Counted from the stretch's first letter, positions 10,970 through 23,874 are shown. The stretch: 64,000 nucleotides of DNA from Cryptomeria japonica (GCF_030272615.1 NC_081405.1:474146008-474210007); one strand, 5' to 3'. The notes: generated from the sequence alone by a model not told the origin. Program-made: numbers and translations.

Positions 10970-13900
10970 TTGGGTGTGAGAACTCAAAAAATTTCAGAAA
11001 ATTGGTTAAGTTTTTCTCCTGTAGCTAAAATGAGCCAGGTGACGAGTGCTACTAGAGGTTCCAAGCCCAAGCCCAAGGCCACGACAAGTGGAGCAGGAGA
11101 ACCTAGAGGTTCCAAGGCCAGTGCCACTGAGGAAATGATGGTTAAGAAATACAAAGAGGAATTTGTATATTTGATGCCAGGGACTTCCGTTGCTTTGAAT
11201 ACAAATCATTTGGCATGGAGAGATTTATTTAGCCAATGTAGAAACCTACCATGCCTAATATGACTAGTTATGCTCTGTTTAAGTATTTTTGGAATAATAG
11301 GGTTAAGGGTGTCCCGATGTCAAACCCTTGGGATTTAAATATGGCAAAGTTAATTGTGTTAGATGTGTATGTTGATGTGGATTTGATCAAAGAGTTGGCC
11401 AAATGCTATTGCCCAGTATCTAGGGTAATCAGAAGAAAGAACCATTCTGCCCTAGTTTCAATTAACAGAGCTAGCTTTGTTGAAGATTTCCAGATTACTG
11501 GTTTTGCATGTATAGATATAGATTTGGAGTGGATTGCGGAGGATTATGACAAATACAAAGGTGTTATCAAGAAGCAATGCAATCCCCAGATACATGCCTA
11601 GGGTAGATAGGAAGCCAGTTATAATTTCAAAGAGTATCAAACCACCATTTGACATCACAGATTTCCACGATTATATGCATTGTACAATCTATGGATTATG
11701 CAGAGTGTTGGGTTTTGATGGAGATTCAATAGTGTCAGCTGAATTACTGATGATGGCCATGGACATTCAACACCCAGATGTTAACAAAGATTATGATTAT
11801 GTGGTCTATGTGGTTGAACACATTCATAATGCTCTACTTGAAATTTAGAGTGGTGCACCCAGCCCTACATTTAATCATTATTCATTGCTGATGCATTTAA
11901 TCTTGTTCTATAATGTTGAGTTCTTGGATAAAGAATTGGAGCTTTTCAAAGAAGAACTCAGTGTCTTAATGCCAATACAAAGGTGGACCAAGGTTTGGGA
12001 CAGTAGTTCTCCCCATTCTTCTTTCCTTTTCTTTGAAAATTGGATTGTTTCACCAATTATGGAAATGCTAGGAATAATTAGGGAATGAAATTCAATTGAT
12101 GTTAGGAGAGTTTTGAGCCCTTACCAGTTTGTTCCAAACTAGTCTATTTCACATAACTCAGGGGACTTTTATTTTTTTGATAACTTTTCTGTGATCAAAG
12201 TCTATGGGTGTCCTCAGCCTCCCCATATTTTACCAAAGTTTGTTCCAATTAGGATTGCTTTTATGGAGTTTATCTGGCAATTGACCCTAGTTGAAAAAGA
12301 ATACCTTGATAAACACAGGAAGGGTTCTTTTCTTCCTAGGCTTTGGGTTGTGTCTGATTTTACCATTGGTAGGAGTTGCTTTGATGAAGTAAACAATTTC
12401 CTTAAATAGTATAGGTTGGTTAAAGTTGTGTCTAGATTCTGTGATCCAGAACAATTTATTAAAATTGCAATGCCAAAAATGACACCTTGGGCCAAAATAA
12501 AGGACCATGAACCATTGGATGATGAAGATGTGGTTAGAAATTTGCTGAGAAAAGATGAAGTACAAGAAAGGAGAAGAAAATGGAAAAATTTGATGAGAGT
12601 TGAAGCAGAATTCAAGGTTGCTGACCCTAGTTTCTTAGGTTTTTGCCCTGATAGCCCATACCTAGAGAGGATTAACAAAATGTTGAGTTTATATGAAACT
12701 CTGATGGAACAAATGCCTCCAATTCCAGATTCCAAAGTGGCTGCTCAGTAGCAAGACCCCCAAGATGTACATTCTTCACATGGCAAGAGGCCACTTAGTG
12801 TGTCTTCTCATGCTAATGATGTAGAGAGTGGGGATGAAGTTCAATCTACCCCAGTTGCAAAGAAACAAAAAATCAGTGAGGTCGATAAAATTGTGAGGAG
12901 AGACCCTGCTAGAGCAATTGTTATAGAACAAGGACAATACTTTCATCAAATAAGGACACATCTCAGAGAAGCAGGGCAAAATGAAGAACAGGGAGAAACA
13001 AATGAAGCCTTTGCTCAAGGCTTTGATGAGAATGTGATGTTGTCAAATGAATTAATGAAAGATGATGACTTTATTAAGTCAAATGAATTTAAAAGTTTTT
13101 TGTCAAGATTGAAACAAAAACAATTAAGACAAAATCTGATCATAGAGGAAGCAAATGAAGAAAAGAAACAAGAGAGCATCGAGGCACTGGAGCAATATGA
13201 TCCTAACAGGGAGCAAATATATGTGGAACAGGCAAGACAATTGATTAAGAGTAATGGTATGATTATGATGCCTGACTGGGATATCTAGTCTACTTTTATT
13301 ATTGATTAGATTAGGAAGCAAGAGGACCCAATGTTCTAAACTAAATTTGAAATTGGAGATGTAATAAGAGGATTAGGATTTAATCCTAAGTCGAAGATAC
13401 TTGATGCTTGGTCTTTGGCCCCTTCCACTCAAAAGCCCCACCTTCTAAATATCCAAGTAGAAAAGAAAGCTAACAGAATGATCTGGAACTTGCAAAACAC
13501 ACTAACACAGAGATTGCCTCTTTTTTGACTCAAGTTTCTTTCATGAATTTATCAAAAACAAAGGATTTGTCAAGAAGATACACAGAAACATATACCCAAT
13601 TGATTACATTGAATAAAAAATATGAAGAGACACTGATGAAGAAGGGCGCTCTGGAGGAAGAGTTAGTGGATTTGAAAGAAAAATTGCAAATGAGCCCCCT
13701 CCAATACAGATTACAGAACAAGTACAAGAAATGCCAGCTGATGTGACAGCAAAAATGGAGGAATACACAGGGAAAATTGAAAAGCTTGAAAAGGAACAAA
13801 ATGTCAAGGCTATCTCTGTTGTGTCAGGAATTCTGAAACACATGATTAATGTATTGAAAGTAAAATTGATGGTAGTGCATGATTTGCACATTTCTTTGAC

Positions 13901-14450
13901 AAAGGCAAGTAAAACATCCTTAGAGGCTGTCGCTTTTCTTGGACCTTTGTTCAATGTTTGGTCAGCAAGAAGCAGATTAATCGATAAGCTAGATACTGCA
14001 ATGATGTATAGTGATGAGTTCCCTCCCAAGATCAATGACACCAAAGACATGGTGGAGGTAATGAATGCAGCTTATGCATTTTTCACAGGGAAGGATGTGC
14101 TTATAAATGAAAAATTGCAGAAATTTGGGGAAGGTTATAGTAAATTGGTGCCTTCAATTTATGGTAGTAATGGACAGTTGAAATCAATTTCTGATTGGAC
14201 TAGTGAATTTGATCTGATTCTGGAGCAAGAAGAAATAATCAAGCATGTAAATGAACAGGTTGATGCTGATTTCCTTAACGGTCTACTTGATTCACTATTC
14301 AAGGTTGAGGTTGACCATGCAAAATTTATTGTTGAGTCCAAGGCAATTACAAATGCTAGATGGATAGATTCAGTTGCAAAGTTGGAAGAGGTAAACGCAT
14401 TCAGTTGGCCAATAGACAAAGAGGTGGACAGGTGGCAAGCCATGCTATAG
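10970..14450 (+). pseudogene. U1: long reading frame of unknown function, antisense to element X
   Basis: About 1,150 codons are recoverable across a few stops and frameshifts: frame changes near 11250, 11590, 13300-13530 and 13730; in-frame stops near 11848, 12086, 12142, 12409 and 12750. I do not recognise the family. A basic, Ser/Lys-rich N-terminus with a GSKPKPKA-type repeat precedes a hydrophobic, apparently folded region of some 550 residues (about 11150-12740). Next come an NLS-like PVAKKQK, an acidic Gln/Glu-rich stretch and a helical, coiled-coil-prone C-terminal part (13600-14450). Long open stretches on this strand, in one main frame, argue for a once-real protein. Its layout (globular N-half, charged middle, helical end) recalls U2 of element A, but I cannot show sequence homology by eye. 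Confidence 0.7.
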
Positions 14451-16577
14451 CCAAAGAAGAAATCTTAGGTTGAGGTTGCTACCCAAGATTACTCACAGTA
14501 ATCTTTTTATTTTCGATCGGTAGAGAGGGATGGCTAGTTGGCCACTTTTATTCATGTTGAACTTGAAAACTCTTACATAGTTATAAATTTATAATAGCTC
14601 AGTTGTTCAAGAATTTGATAAGTGCATAGTTGAAAACTTGAATCGCATTGTGAATTTACTTTCTAATATCATTATGAATATAATATCAATATCATTTGCA
14701 GTTTGAGATCTTCACATAATTGTCTTTGTGTTGAATTTATGTTTTCACTGTGAATTGAATGGTCAAGGGTTTTTCAATTTACATATGAATCTGGGTTGTG
14801 TATGTAATGGCATTATTCATTTTTGAAGTTTATTATCAGGTTGTCTTGAATTGTAAGTTTAAAGTGACTCTAGAGTCTATGCCCTAGGATAAGGTACCAA
14901 TATGTTGTCTTGATGTTTTACTAATTATGTTGTATAGTGTATTCCTATCTATTGTGGTGTTTAATAGTAATACTTTCATTCTTAATACTCTTGAGTCTTA
15001 TGATTTTATATGCTATGGATGTTTATGTAATATATGTTGTATAATGTAATATATGTCGTATTCCTATCTATTGTGGTGTTTAATAGTTTTACTAATTATG
15101 TTGTATAATGTATTCCTATCTGTTGTGGTGTTTAATAGTAATACTTTCATTCTTAATACTCTTGAGTCTTATGATTTTATATGCTATGGATGTTTATGTA
15201 ATATATATGGAGGTGTTCTATGACTGTCTATAATTCGCCCACCAATTACAATGAGGTGAATCCTTAATATGTATTATGATTCTAGACTAACAGAAAATTT
15301 AAATGAAAAATTACATACACCATAACAATGCAACAAATGAAAAAAGTTAAATCTCATGATTCTGATCATTTGAAAGAGATACAATCATACACAATAAATT
15401 TAATAATTTATATATAACTCCTTCAAGAACTTACACAAAGCTTGACACTAAATGCTTTTCATTTTCTATATAAATGACTATATAGTATACAACTTGCTCC
15501 CTTCACCTAGAGTCTAGAATGAAGAATCAGTACTAGAACTAGAAAAGGAACCCCAATGACTATACAACTTGTAAAACTTCTTGAGCCATGCCATTATCAC
15601 CCTGATGCCTTCAGATGGAATGTGAGATGTTACGTTCTATCAAATAGATCATTTCCAAATAGAGGAGAAGCCTTCATGCCCAAGAACAGAGAAAATGGAA
15701 AGATGAGCTCGAGCCTTCATGCCCACGATCAAGGAAAGTGGAAAGAGGAGCTTTAGGGTAAATGTAATATGTTGGGGAGGGGTTGCAGCTTCCATGTCAT
15801 CACAAAGATGATTGGCTGCCACTCCCACCCAAACAAATCCTTCTTTCATTCATTTGCGAGCTCCTTCTTCAAACCCCCTGCCATCCTGTGGCAAAGTAGA
15901 AGCAGAGGATATGCCATGCATGGCCTTTCTTGATAAGAAAAGGGTTTCACACCCCCTCTAGTAATCCTTCTCATTTTCACAACCCCTTTGACAATAAACA
16001 AACTCACATAGCAGAAAACAAAAAAACACCCATCCGGTATCACAGAGCACACAACAAGTGCAACTCCATGCACGATCTTGCTCAAACATCATCTTCCTTT
16101 TTGAGGAAAAAAACCACTCTCAGAAAAGGAAAAAGGTTTATTTTCTCTTCTACCAATTAAGTCACCACTCAATTGTAGTTATAACATTTTCACACTTCAT
16201 TTGGTGATCCTCATTTTGCATTCACATGAAAAATTATCATTTTGGTGGTTTCCAACATGACTGTAGACTCTAGAAGTCATCATCATGCCTATCAAATCCT
16301 TAATCCACTATATCCTGCTAAGGTTCATCTATTGTGAACGATTTTGTTCTAATTTTATTCCTCCTTGATTGGACAAATTCTACTTCAAAATCCCTAACAA
16401 CAAGCAACCTGAGCTCTTATTTCTCAGAGAAATCCATGATCTCCCATCTCTAACTCAGAAGCTATCAAATCCTTTTATGCCTCTGAAATTGTCATCCTCG
16501 CTTGTCTAATCAACCTCGACTCAAGAGAAACCTTAAAACTAGTCCCTCGGGAACGAGTCAGCATCCAAGCCTTATGG
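14451..16577. other. Non-coding interior of element X with small duplications
   Basis: A 119-bp unit is duplicated at 14917-15035 and 15087-15206, differing at only a few positions, with a partial copy between. A 43-bp tandem duplication lies at 15669-15711 and 15712-15754, starting AGCCTTCATGCCC. Short ORFs on both strands (15556-16160) look like chance frames. No RT, integrase or protease motif was seen on the minus strand. Confidence 0.65.
14917..15206 (+). repeat. Tandem duplication of a 119-bp unit
   Basis: Copies 14917-15035 and 15087-15206 both run from TTTTACTAATTATGTTGTAT to ATGTTTATGTAATATAT. The spacer repeats TTCCTATCTATTGTGGTGTT a third time. Confidence 0.85.
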
Positions 16578-17300
16578 TTATCGCTAGCTCATGAGGTAAA
16601 ATGTCTGAAGACATGATCAAGCCATGAGCTAGCGACCAGATAGTTTGTGGTTAAGTTTTATGGTTATCACTAGCTCGCGAGGTAAAATGTCTGAAGACGT
16701 GATCAAGTCGCTAGCTGGAAACAAGTTGGTTTGGGTTTACATCGCGAGGTCTTAGGCTTTTTGGGTGTTAGTGTTTTATGTTATCGAGCTTAGCAAATAA
16801 AACAATATAGATTGTTAGTGAAATTGCTTTGGTCACGAGGTCTCGAGTTGGTCTGATGTCATACATTATAGCCGCAAGAGTTAGCGAGTAACTCATTTCA
16901 TACAGTTGTCGCTATCTCTCATGTTTGTTTAATGTTAGCATTTTTAGGTCACGAGCTAGTGACTAGACAGTTTGTGGTTAGGTTTAATGGTTATCGCTAG
17001 CTCGCGAAGTTAAATGTCTGAAGACTTGATCAAGCTGCGAGCTTGCAAGTGAATTGCTAGCGGTTAAGAGATAAACAATTTTATGTTGGCGAGTATGCGA
17101 CAAGTGTTAAAGTTACCACTATCTCCAAGTTGTTGTGGTGACGAGGACTTAACATTTTGTGGTCAAGAATTGGCGAGTGGCAGTTTAGTTTCCCTCAGTT
17201 GTTAGATCTCGAGGTTACGAAGGCTTAGCATTTTCAGCTTGCGAGTTGGAGATAGAGAGAGTCGTAAGGGCTTGTCACTAGGTCGTAAGATGCCCTAATG
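16578..17300 (+). repeat. Second CGCGAG-rich field, downstream of U1
   Basis: Three copies of a block with TGGTTATCGCTAGCTCGCGA followed by AAATGTCTGAAGAC and GATCAAG start near 16578, 16661 and 16989. The first and third have degraded CG sites. Block 16721-16850 matches 9377-9495 in direct orientation (GTTGGTTTGGGTTT, ATCGCGAGGTC, GTGTTAG, TTTTATGTTA). The fields therefore bracket U1 at a distance of about 7.3 kb. Confidence 0.75.
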
Positions 17301-17359
17301 AGCAATCTTCTAGGCAGAGAGATGACGACTGTGTGCCACGTGTTTTAATGACTTAAAGT

Positions 17360-17550
17360 TAATATCTTGAAATCGCCAATATTTTTATTTTTATGGTTTG
17401 AAAATAGCTTGAAATCGCCAATATTTTTTTTAATGGTTTGAAAATAGGTTGAAATTGCCAATGCAAATATTTTTTTGGTTTTAAAAACATTACAATTCGC
17501 CCATGTAAATATTTTTGGGGTTTTAAAAACATTACAATTCGCCAATGGAG
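17360..17550 (+). repeat. Short tandem array containing TCGCCAATATTTTT
   Basis: Five imperfect units carry GAAATCGCCAAT or ACAATTCGCC followed by a T-run, GGTTT and an A-rich stretch. The last two units (TTTTAAAAACATTACAATTC) are the most alike. The array resembles the TTCGCCAAT words of the 5230-5680 promoter-like region. Confidence 0.75.
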
Positions 17551-17723
17551 ATTACTTTTTTCTCCACAAACCACAAAAATTCACCCGTAAAATTTAAATT
17601 TTCCTCGAGAATTATACAACTTTTGCCAAGTTTTTACAACTTGTCCAAGGGGGGGGTTTCTTAAAGTTTTCCCTGGATTTGTATATTGATTGATTTGATA
17701 GGATTGGATTGATAAAGATAAAG

Positions 17724-17862
17724 TCTAGTTTCATGAAGGACACATCCTGTATAAGACAAAAAATGATCAAAATGTCTGGTTTCAGGAAGGATACAACCTG
17801 TATAAGACAAAGATAGATGATCATGTCTGGTTTCAGGAAGGATACATCCTGTATAAGACAAA
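17724..17862 (+). repeat. Three-copy tandem repeat, 54-62 bp period
   Basis: Three units carry GTCTGGTTTCAGGAAGGATA followed by CATCCTGTATAAGACAAA. Spacers are rich in GATGATCA. Degenerate copies of the first half recur near 18560 and 18600. Confidence 0.85.
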
Positions 17863-20294
17863 TGATAGGTCAAAAATTGGATGAATGATAAAATATGATG
17901 AAGGTGAGGAATAATTGATTGATAGATAGAATAGTTGATATGAGAGAATGATAGAATTATAGATGAAAACATTGAAATTAAGTGATGAGAGAGATCATGT
18001 TAGATGAAAGCATGATCAAGTAGAAAAATTCTTGATGAAAGAATGATATGAAGAGATAATCAACATGATGAGATTAAAAAAATGAAATGATATGATTAAT
18101 GATGAATAGTCTTTTTCTCTTTATTCATAGTGCAATACATTTTCATCATTGAACCTTATTATGTAACAATGAAGCTTTTTACACTAGGGTATAAGGAACC
18201 AAGATGCATAGATATCTCATTGCAAAGAAACAAACACATAGCAGACAAGGAATGAACCCTCCATTCTAGGAATTATGCTAGGGGTTGAGGTATGTGTGGC
18301 ATTCACAAGCTGAATGCTCCTATCATAGACACCCACTAGAGAAATCGCCCTAGAACTTCATTGGTTCAAACCACAAACAACAAACAAAGAAAAGGATCAT
18401 GCCCATCATGGCTCCTCTAGTCACTTTTGGACATCCTTGAGTAGCTAAAAGCGATGATATTCACCAATTTGATAAAAAGAGTCAAGCAAAATAGACAAAA
18501 CTTAGCAGTTAGACTGATTGTGCCTTTGCTTTGATATGTTTGGTGTGATTTTGATAATGTCTAGTTTCAGAAGTTTTGGACCCCATATAAGACTCATCTG
18601 TCTGGTTTCGAGTGTACCGATTTTGTTAAAGACAAGATATTGATCACATTGATAGTTTGATAAATAGATAGATTAGATAGTTGATCGGTGTGATTGCAGA
18701 TGTTTTGAAAAGATAGTTGTATCTTTTGTTTAGCTTTGTGTGAAGTGTTTGCTAGATAGCTGCTAGGATATTTGATTCTTGCGAGACATGTTTATTGCAA
18801 GTTTTTGATGGTTTTGGATTTTTAGTTTGTTTTTTATTGCTTTTTTTTATATTTGATGTTTTTTGGATTTTGTGGACTTTTTATGTATGTTTAGGATTTT
18901 TTCAGAATCATTTTTCAAGTGTTTTTGATTGATTTTTTCATGATCATTTTCCAAATGTTTTTGATTGATTTTTTCAGGACTTTTTATGAATTTCTTCAGT
19001 TATGCCCCCAAGTATGCAGATGTATGATGATAACATGATGATCAATAATGTGGTGGAGACAATGAATTTTTTATATGAGTTATGCTAATACAGGATGCAT
19101 GAAAAAAATGCAGTTCCTATTCAAACAAGGATGAGTGTGTGCGTCTTTCATTTTGAATGCACTGATTGGATTAAAGGTGCCAAATGTTTTAGAGATAGGA
19201 GTTCATTCCATTCTCAAAAGACTTAGGCCATCCAACCTAACACACTATGTAACCAATATTTATGAATGGAGGCACGAAAAACTTCTCTATTAATTCTTGA
19301 AACTTTGATCTTCCTTTGCCCATGTGTGTGCAATTGAGTTTATTTTGACTCTTATAACCATTAAAGACCCTTGGAATCCTATGTGGCTAGCTATGTGAGT
19401 TATTCTGACTTCAAAATAAATCGAGATAGAGCCTCATTGTCAGCAAGCTTTTAGGGCTCCGACGACGTTATGCACTATAATCTCTCAAACATTTCTCCAT
19501 TTCTAGCAGGCATCCATAGTCCCGAAGGAGTTACTTGCATGTTCCCATATTCAAGCTCTTTGTTGCACTTGTATGCATGATATTTTAGTAATATATCATT
19601 TTTTATTTTTTTTTGTTTGTTTTGTCTTGAGATTGACATAACACTTTTTTCTTTTATTTTATTGCCTTGACTTGTAAGTAATGAAACCTACTTGGGTATG
19701 ACAATTACAACAACATTGAAGCATTATATTGGATTTTTCACTAGCCACATGACCAACTAGGTATCTGTAATGACTTAGAGCTTTTGATTAATGTGTCAGA
19801 TATAGGAATTGATAGATTTTGGGTAACAAGACTTGATAGTGAAACTTCTACCCAACTGAGGATAAAAATTAATCACAAGGTGACATTAAAGATGAATGAC
19901 TAAAGGCCTCTTAAGAACTTCTTGAACAAGTATCTAGGAAATGAGACAACCTTCATTCCTTTCACTGTAGACAAATGAATGACTCAAACAATCATCATGT
20001 TAACATATGCAACTATATGAGAAAGAAATAATGATATGTATCTATATGTTGTGCAATGGTCATATGCAAGCAACTATGATGTACTCTAAAATGAAGATAT
20101 GCAATGCAGAAATATGCAAATGCAATACTGAAAATTGAAATGAACCCACCCTTAGATGTAATATCTTTTTAGGTGCATGTTGTTATTGAGTTGGAATGAA
20201 CTTTGTGTAGATAATTTATTGGTCTTTATTTGAAGAGATGGATGAACTTGTCTTTTTCAATATGATATTTAGTTGGGAGTCTTTCATGTATAGT
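17863..20294. other. Non-coding interior of element X
   Basis: AT-rich. GAT-rich low-complexity sequence at 17870-18110. A small duplicated TTTTTGATTGATTTTTTCA word near 18920-18980. No supportable ORF on either strand. In element X orientation this lies just downstream of the gag-like ORF, where pol would be expected. Confidence 0.55.
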
Positions 20295-21332
20295 TTATAA
20301 TATAGCCCCCTTATTTTCAAACCAATTCAGTTGTGGTAGACCTTCTTGCCCCCAATATTTCAAGTGTGGGTGTATGAGGCAAATAGATTTTGGTTTTGAA
20401 GTTATGATATGAGTGGGTGTTATGCCTATTTTTATTGATGCACTTGAAGAGTATGATGAAACAATTTGGGTGTTAATTTCATTAGCTGGTGTTATGATTG
20501 TGCTTGAAGAAGATGATGTAACAATATGGGTGTTGATTTCATTAGCTGGTGTTATGCTTGTTTCTATCATAACATTGGCATTTGATGATGGTGCACATAC
20601 CATTGTTGATAATCTGTCTTGTGTAGTATGATCTAGATTTGTGATTTCATTGATAAGGGTTTCATGAACAACTTGTGTATTGAGATCATGAGGGAGACTA
20701 GGAGAAATGATAATGGGATCTTGTTTAGGAGGTGGATGTTGGATGGTACCTGAAAGAACATATTTTTCTTGAGAAACAAGGGTGTTATTATGAGTGGAAT
20801 AGAAAAGAATGAGGGGATCATAATAAGACTCTTGGTTGACGAGATCTTGATTGAAAATTGGGTATGATGAAAAGGTTTGTTCTTGATCTTGATTTATTTC
20901 ATGACTAATTTCTTTTGATTTTGGATTGTCCTCCTGACATGGGGGAGTTTGCATGGGAGATTTTTGGAAGGTTTCAACCTTTTGACTTGATGAGGAAGGA
21001 TTTTTAATGAGATCCTCTGAATCATGACTTGAATTAGATTGGATTTGTGCTATGGATACCCCTTGGGAGATTGTGTTATTGGGTAGAGATGGTGTGGATT
21101 GGTCTTGTGTGACTTCAGGGGATGATGAAATGGTGGATAGATGTGGTTGATTTGGACTTTGGTTGAAAGGGATTTAATTTTGGTTGAAAGAAGTATGATT
21201 TTGGTTGAAAGAGGTTTGATTTTGGTTGAATGAATTTTGACTTGGACTTTGTTTGAAAGGGATTTGATTTTGGTTGAATGAATTTGGACTTGGACTTTGT
21301 TTGTAAGGGATTTGATTTTGGTTGTAAGGAAT
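20295..21332 (-). pseudogene. Gag-like ORF of element X, C-terminal part (interrupted by element A)
   Basis: This continues, in frame, the N-terminal part at 30109-30450 once element A and one target duplication are removed. It opens with NQNQIPF-type repeats (about six, 21150-21330), then Ser/Thr/Gln-rich disordered sequence with a second repeat, SITPANEINTHIV (20430-20560), and ends at 20295. One stop breaks it (NQN*IPF, CAA to TAA, about 21176). No zinc knuckle, protease or polymerase motif is present. The whole ORF is about 460 codons, far shorter than a Tat gag-pol. It may be a rapidly evolving Gag remnant. The function is not recognised. Confidence 0.65.
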
Positions 21333-22389
21333 TTGAATGTTGGCTTGATGATGATTGTAATGAATTCATCATATGTTGTCATTGATGAAACACATACACA
21401 CACATATGTTTATATTGTCTACTAGTATAACTTCAAGTTGTTTATACTACAACTGGTATGCTAGAGGTTATACGAAGAGGTTTATCTCTAACCGGTACTT
21501 TGTAATAACTAGTATATGCATAGAAGACAACCAGTTGATACACATTAATCAGCATCAACATGAAGATCAAGCGGAGATTATATCAGGAGATTCAAGGATA
21601 ACGGTTCATATATTTAACTCCAACCGGTATTCATTGATTGCGTGATGAGTTATCACAAATCGTGATGAGTTATCCCACTGACAATTTTTGGCAGTATTTT
21701 TGTGATGAGTTATGATCACTTGACTAGATACACTGCACCTAGGAAATTGTATTATGATTTCTTTGGGATGACATGAAATCTTAATGTCTATATATTGACA
21801 TCACAATGAATTATTTCATATGAGTGAAAGTGATATGTTGTTTACGAAAGTCAAAAGAGTTAAGTTGCAGAGTATGCAGAAGAGTAGCTTTGAATATGTT
21901 TAGAAGGATCTGATCAAGCAAGTATTATGCTACTCAGATAGATCAAACCAATCTTGTTGTTTTCTAACAATCATAACAGAATTCAAATCCCCTAACCGGG
22001 TAAGCTCTAACAAGCTTCAATTTTCAAATCCTCTAACAGGGTTATCCATTAGTTTGGATTCAGAAATCTTCCACCGAGGTTACTCCTAATCATAGAGTAT
22101 AAGCTTCTAATCAAACTTTGGGATCTCTAACAAGATTCGGTCCTAGTAGAGCACTTTTTAGACCCTAACCAGTCAGTTATCTATTACTATAGATAGTTAA
22201 CTTGTGAGTTCCATCTCACCATGGTTTTTACCTATTTGGATTTTCCACGTACAAACACTTGTGTTATGGTGGATGTTGTTATATCATTTTGGATTACATG
22301 CATTATGTTTAAAAGTTTTGTTAAGTTCATCTACCAATTAGTGTTTGAAGTAGTTTTATTTTTAATGTCACTGATTCACCCCCCCCCCT

Positions 22390-23874
22390 TCTTGGTATTA
22401 TATTCTGGTATTTGTATTGCTTTTGCATTTGATGTCAAAGGGGGAGAGATATCTATGGAAAAACATTATCCTATGGGGAGAGAGAGATTATTCATTGGGG
22501 GAGAGATATATACTCTCTGCATTTGTATTTTGATTTCTGGTATTGATCTACTCTAGAGATTGTTGGTCTTTGGTTTTTGGCATTCTATTTTGGCACTTAG
22601 ATGTTTTTCATCTTGTGTTGCTATCAATGCCAAAGGGGGAGATTGTTGGTATTATGGATGTATTGCATTGGTTTTGTCATTGATGTCAACACTTATCTTC
22701 TGGAGATCTTTGGTTATGTTGAACCGACACATTATGTTCACTGGCAAGTTCAGTGACATATGCACAGTCAGGGGTGAATAAGCAAGATATATTACCCTCG
22801 CCATTAATTAGTCAATTAATCAGCCCACACTAGAATCGAGCAAGTACAACTTACCCTCTTATAGTTATGAAGGGGGGGGGAATTATTCTGCATAGGCTTG
22901 GTATTTGAGTGAGATATATCATTCACTGACAGGTTATATTGTACACCAGACTAAGGATGACTTGTTATGATCTGGATATCACTTAGTTATGTTCAAGACA
23001 TGGTTTGGACACTTGGTTTTGGTATTTTGTTTATTGGTCTAATGAAGTTGACATATTTGTTGTTACCGGCAAATTGGTCTAGGTTAAGGACCGGCATGCA
23101 TTATCTATTCCATATCAGCACAATAGGTTATGGATATGATTTATTGATTGGATATTGTTGTAAATGTATTGAGATGACATGATGCATCGCATATTGACTT
23201 ATTTCTAATGTGTTTAATTGTAATATTCTTGGTAAGCCGACCTACACATTTGGTCTTAGGTTTTGGTATATATGTAAGATCTCATTTGTGAGATGATGTA
23301 ATAGATAAGAGAGAAGAATATTGTAGGTAAGGTTATGGTATTGTAACATGGTATGTGTCAATATTGAATATCATATGAGAAAACCATAGAGAAGGTTCAA
23401 GGAAGGTTTGAAGGTGATTATCAGAGCTTAACCGATACTGAATCTAGCATTGGAGATGCTACTTTGAGCAGTCCATTATCATTGGATTGAAGCATCCAAT
23501 TGTAGTCAGTGTGACTCCTATTTTGTGATTAAGCAGTGAGCTCTAAGTGGTTGGCCTTTTTGCATCTGTAGACCCCATTTGTATACACATACTATCTGTA
23601 GTAGTATTGTTGATTGTGGGTAAGGTTTCCCACCGTGGTTTTCCCCTTACAGGGTTTCCACATACAAATCTTTGTGTTATGTGTTGTGGATGTTGTTTCT
23701 CTTTCTGTTTTATGCATTGAGTTTCACTGATATTAATATTAACTGCTAATCTGTCAACCGACATTATGTTTGGTTTATCGGTATTATGTATCAAGTTTGA
23801 CTAAGTTATATTTGGGTTGAAATTAATTAACAACTGATTCACCCCCACCTCTCAGTTGCCTTCGGGTCCTAACA
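22390..23874 (+). mobile_element. Internally deleted copia element B, nested in the A 5' LTR
   Basis: CCCCT flanks it at 22385-22389 and 23875-23879. It starts TCTTGGTATTAT, 11 of 12 bases matching the start of its own 3' LTR, so a sliver of the 5' LTR seems to remain. Then comes 240 bp of interior with four purine-rich GGGGGAGA-type tracts, the last (22632-22643) abutting the 3' LTR. The rest of the interior is gone. The right duplication is followed by the true end of A's LTR and A's primer site. The duplication lies in a C-run, which weakens it slightly. Confidence 0.8.
22644..23874 (+). repeat. 3' LTR of element B
   Basis: Starts TGTTGG and ends CCTAACA, an imperfect inverted terminal pair. 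It carries ACCGTGGTTTTCCCC (23632) and a TTCACCCCCACCTCTCAG end, the same landmarks as the A, C, D and S LTRs, but its body is different, so it is a separate family of the same general type. Confidence 0.85.

Noticed and set aside
15556-16160. Short ORFs on both strands, one with a hydrophobic stretch
   Set aside because: No start context, family motif or neighbour support; partly built on a 43-bp tandem duplication.
17724-17862. Regular repeats with spacers, superficially CRISPR-like
   Set aside because: Only three degenerate units, spacers similar to each other, plant context and no cas genes. A simple tandem duplication.
21050-21403. Ser/Lys/Pro-rich repeat ORFs of 85 and 117 codons
   Set aside because: These are alternative frames of the NQNQIPF-type repeat. 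Only the Asn/Gln frame continues into the 219-codon downstream part and across the element A site.
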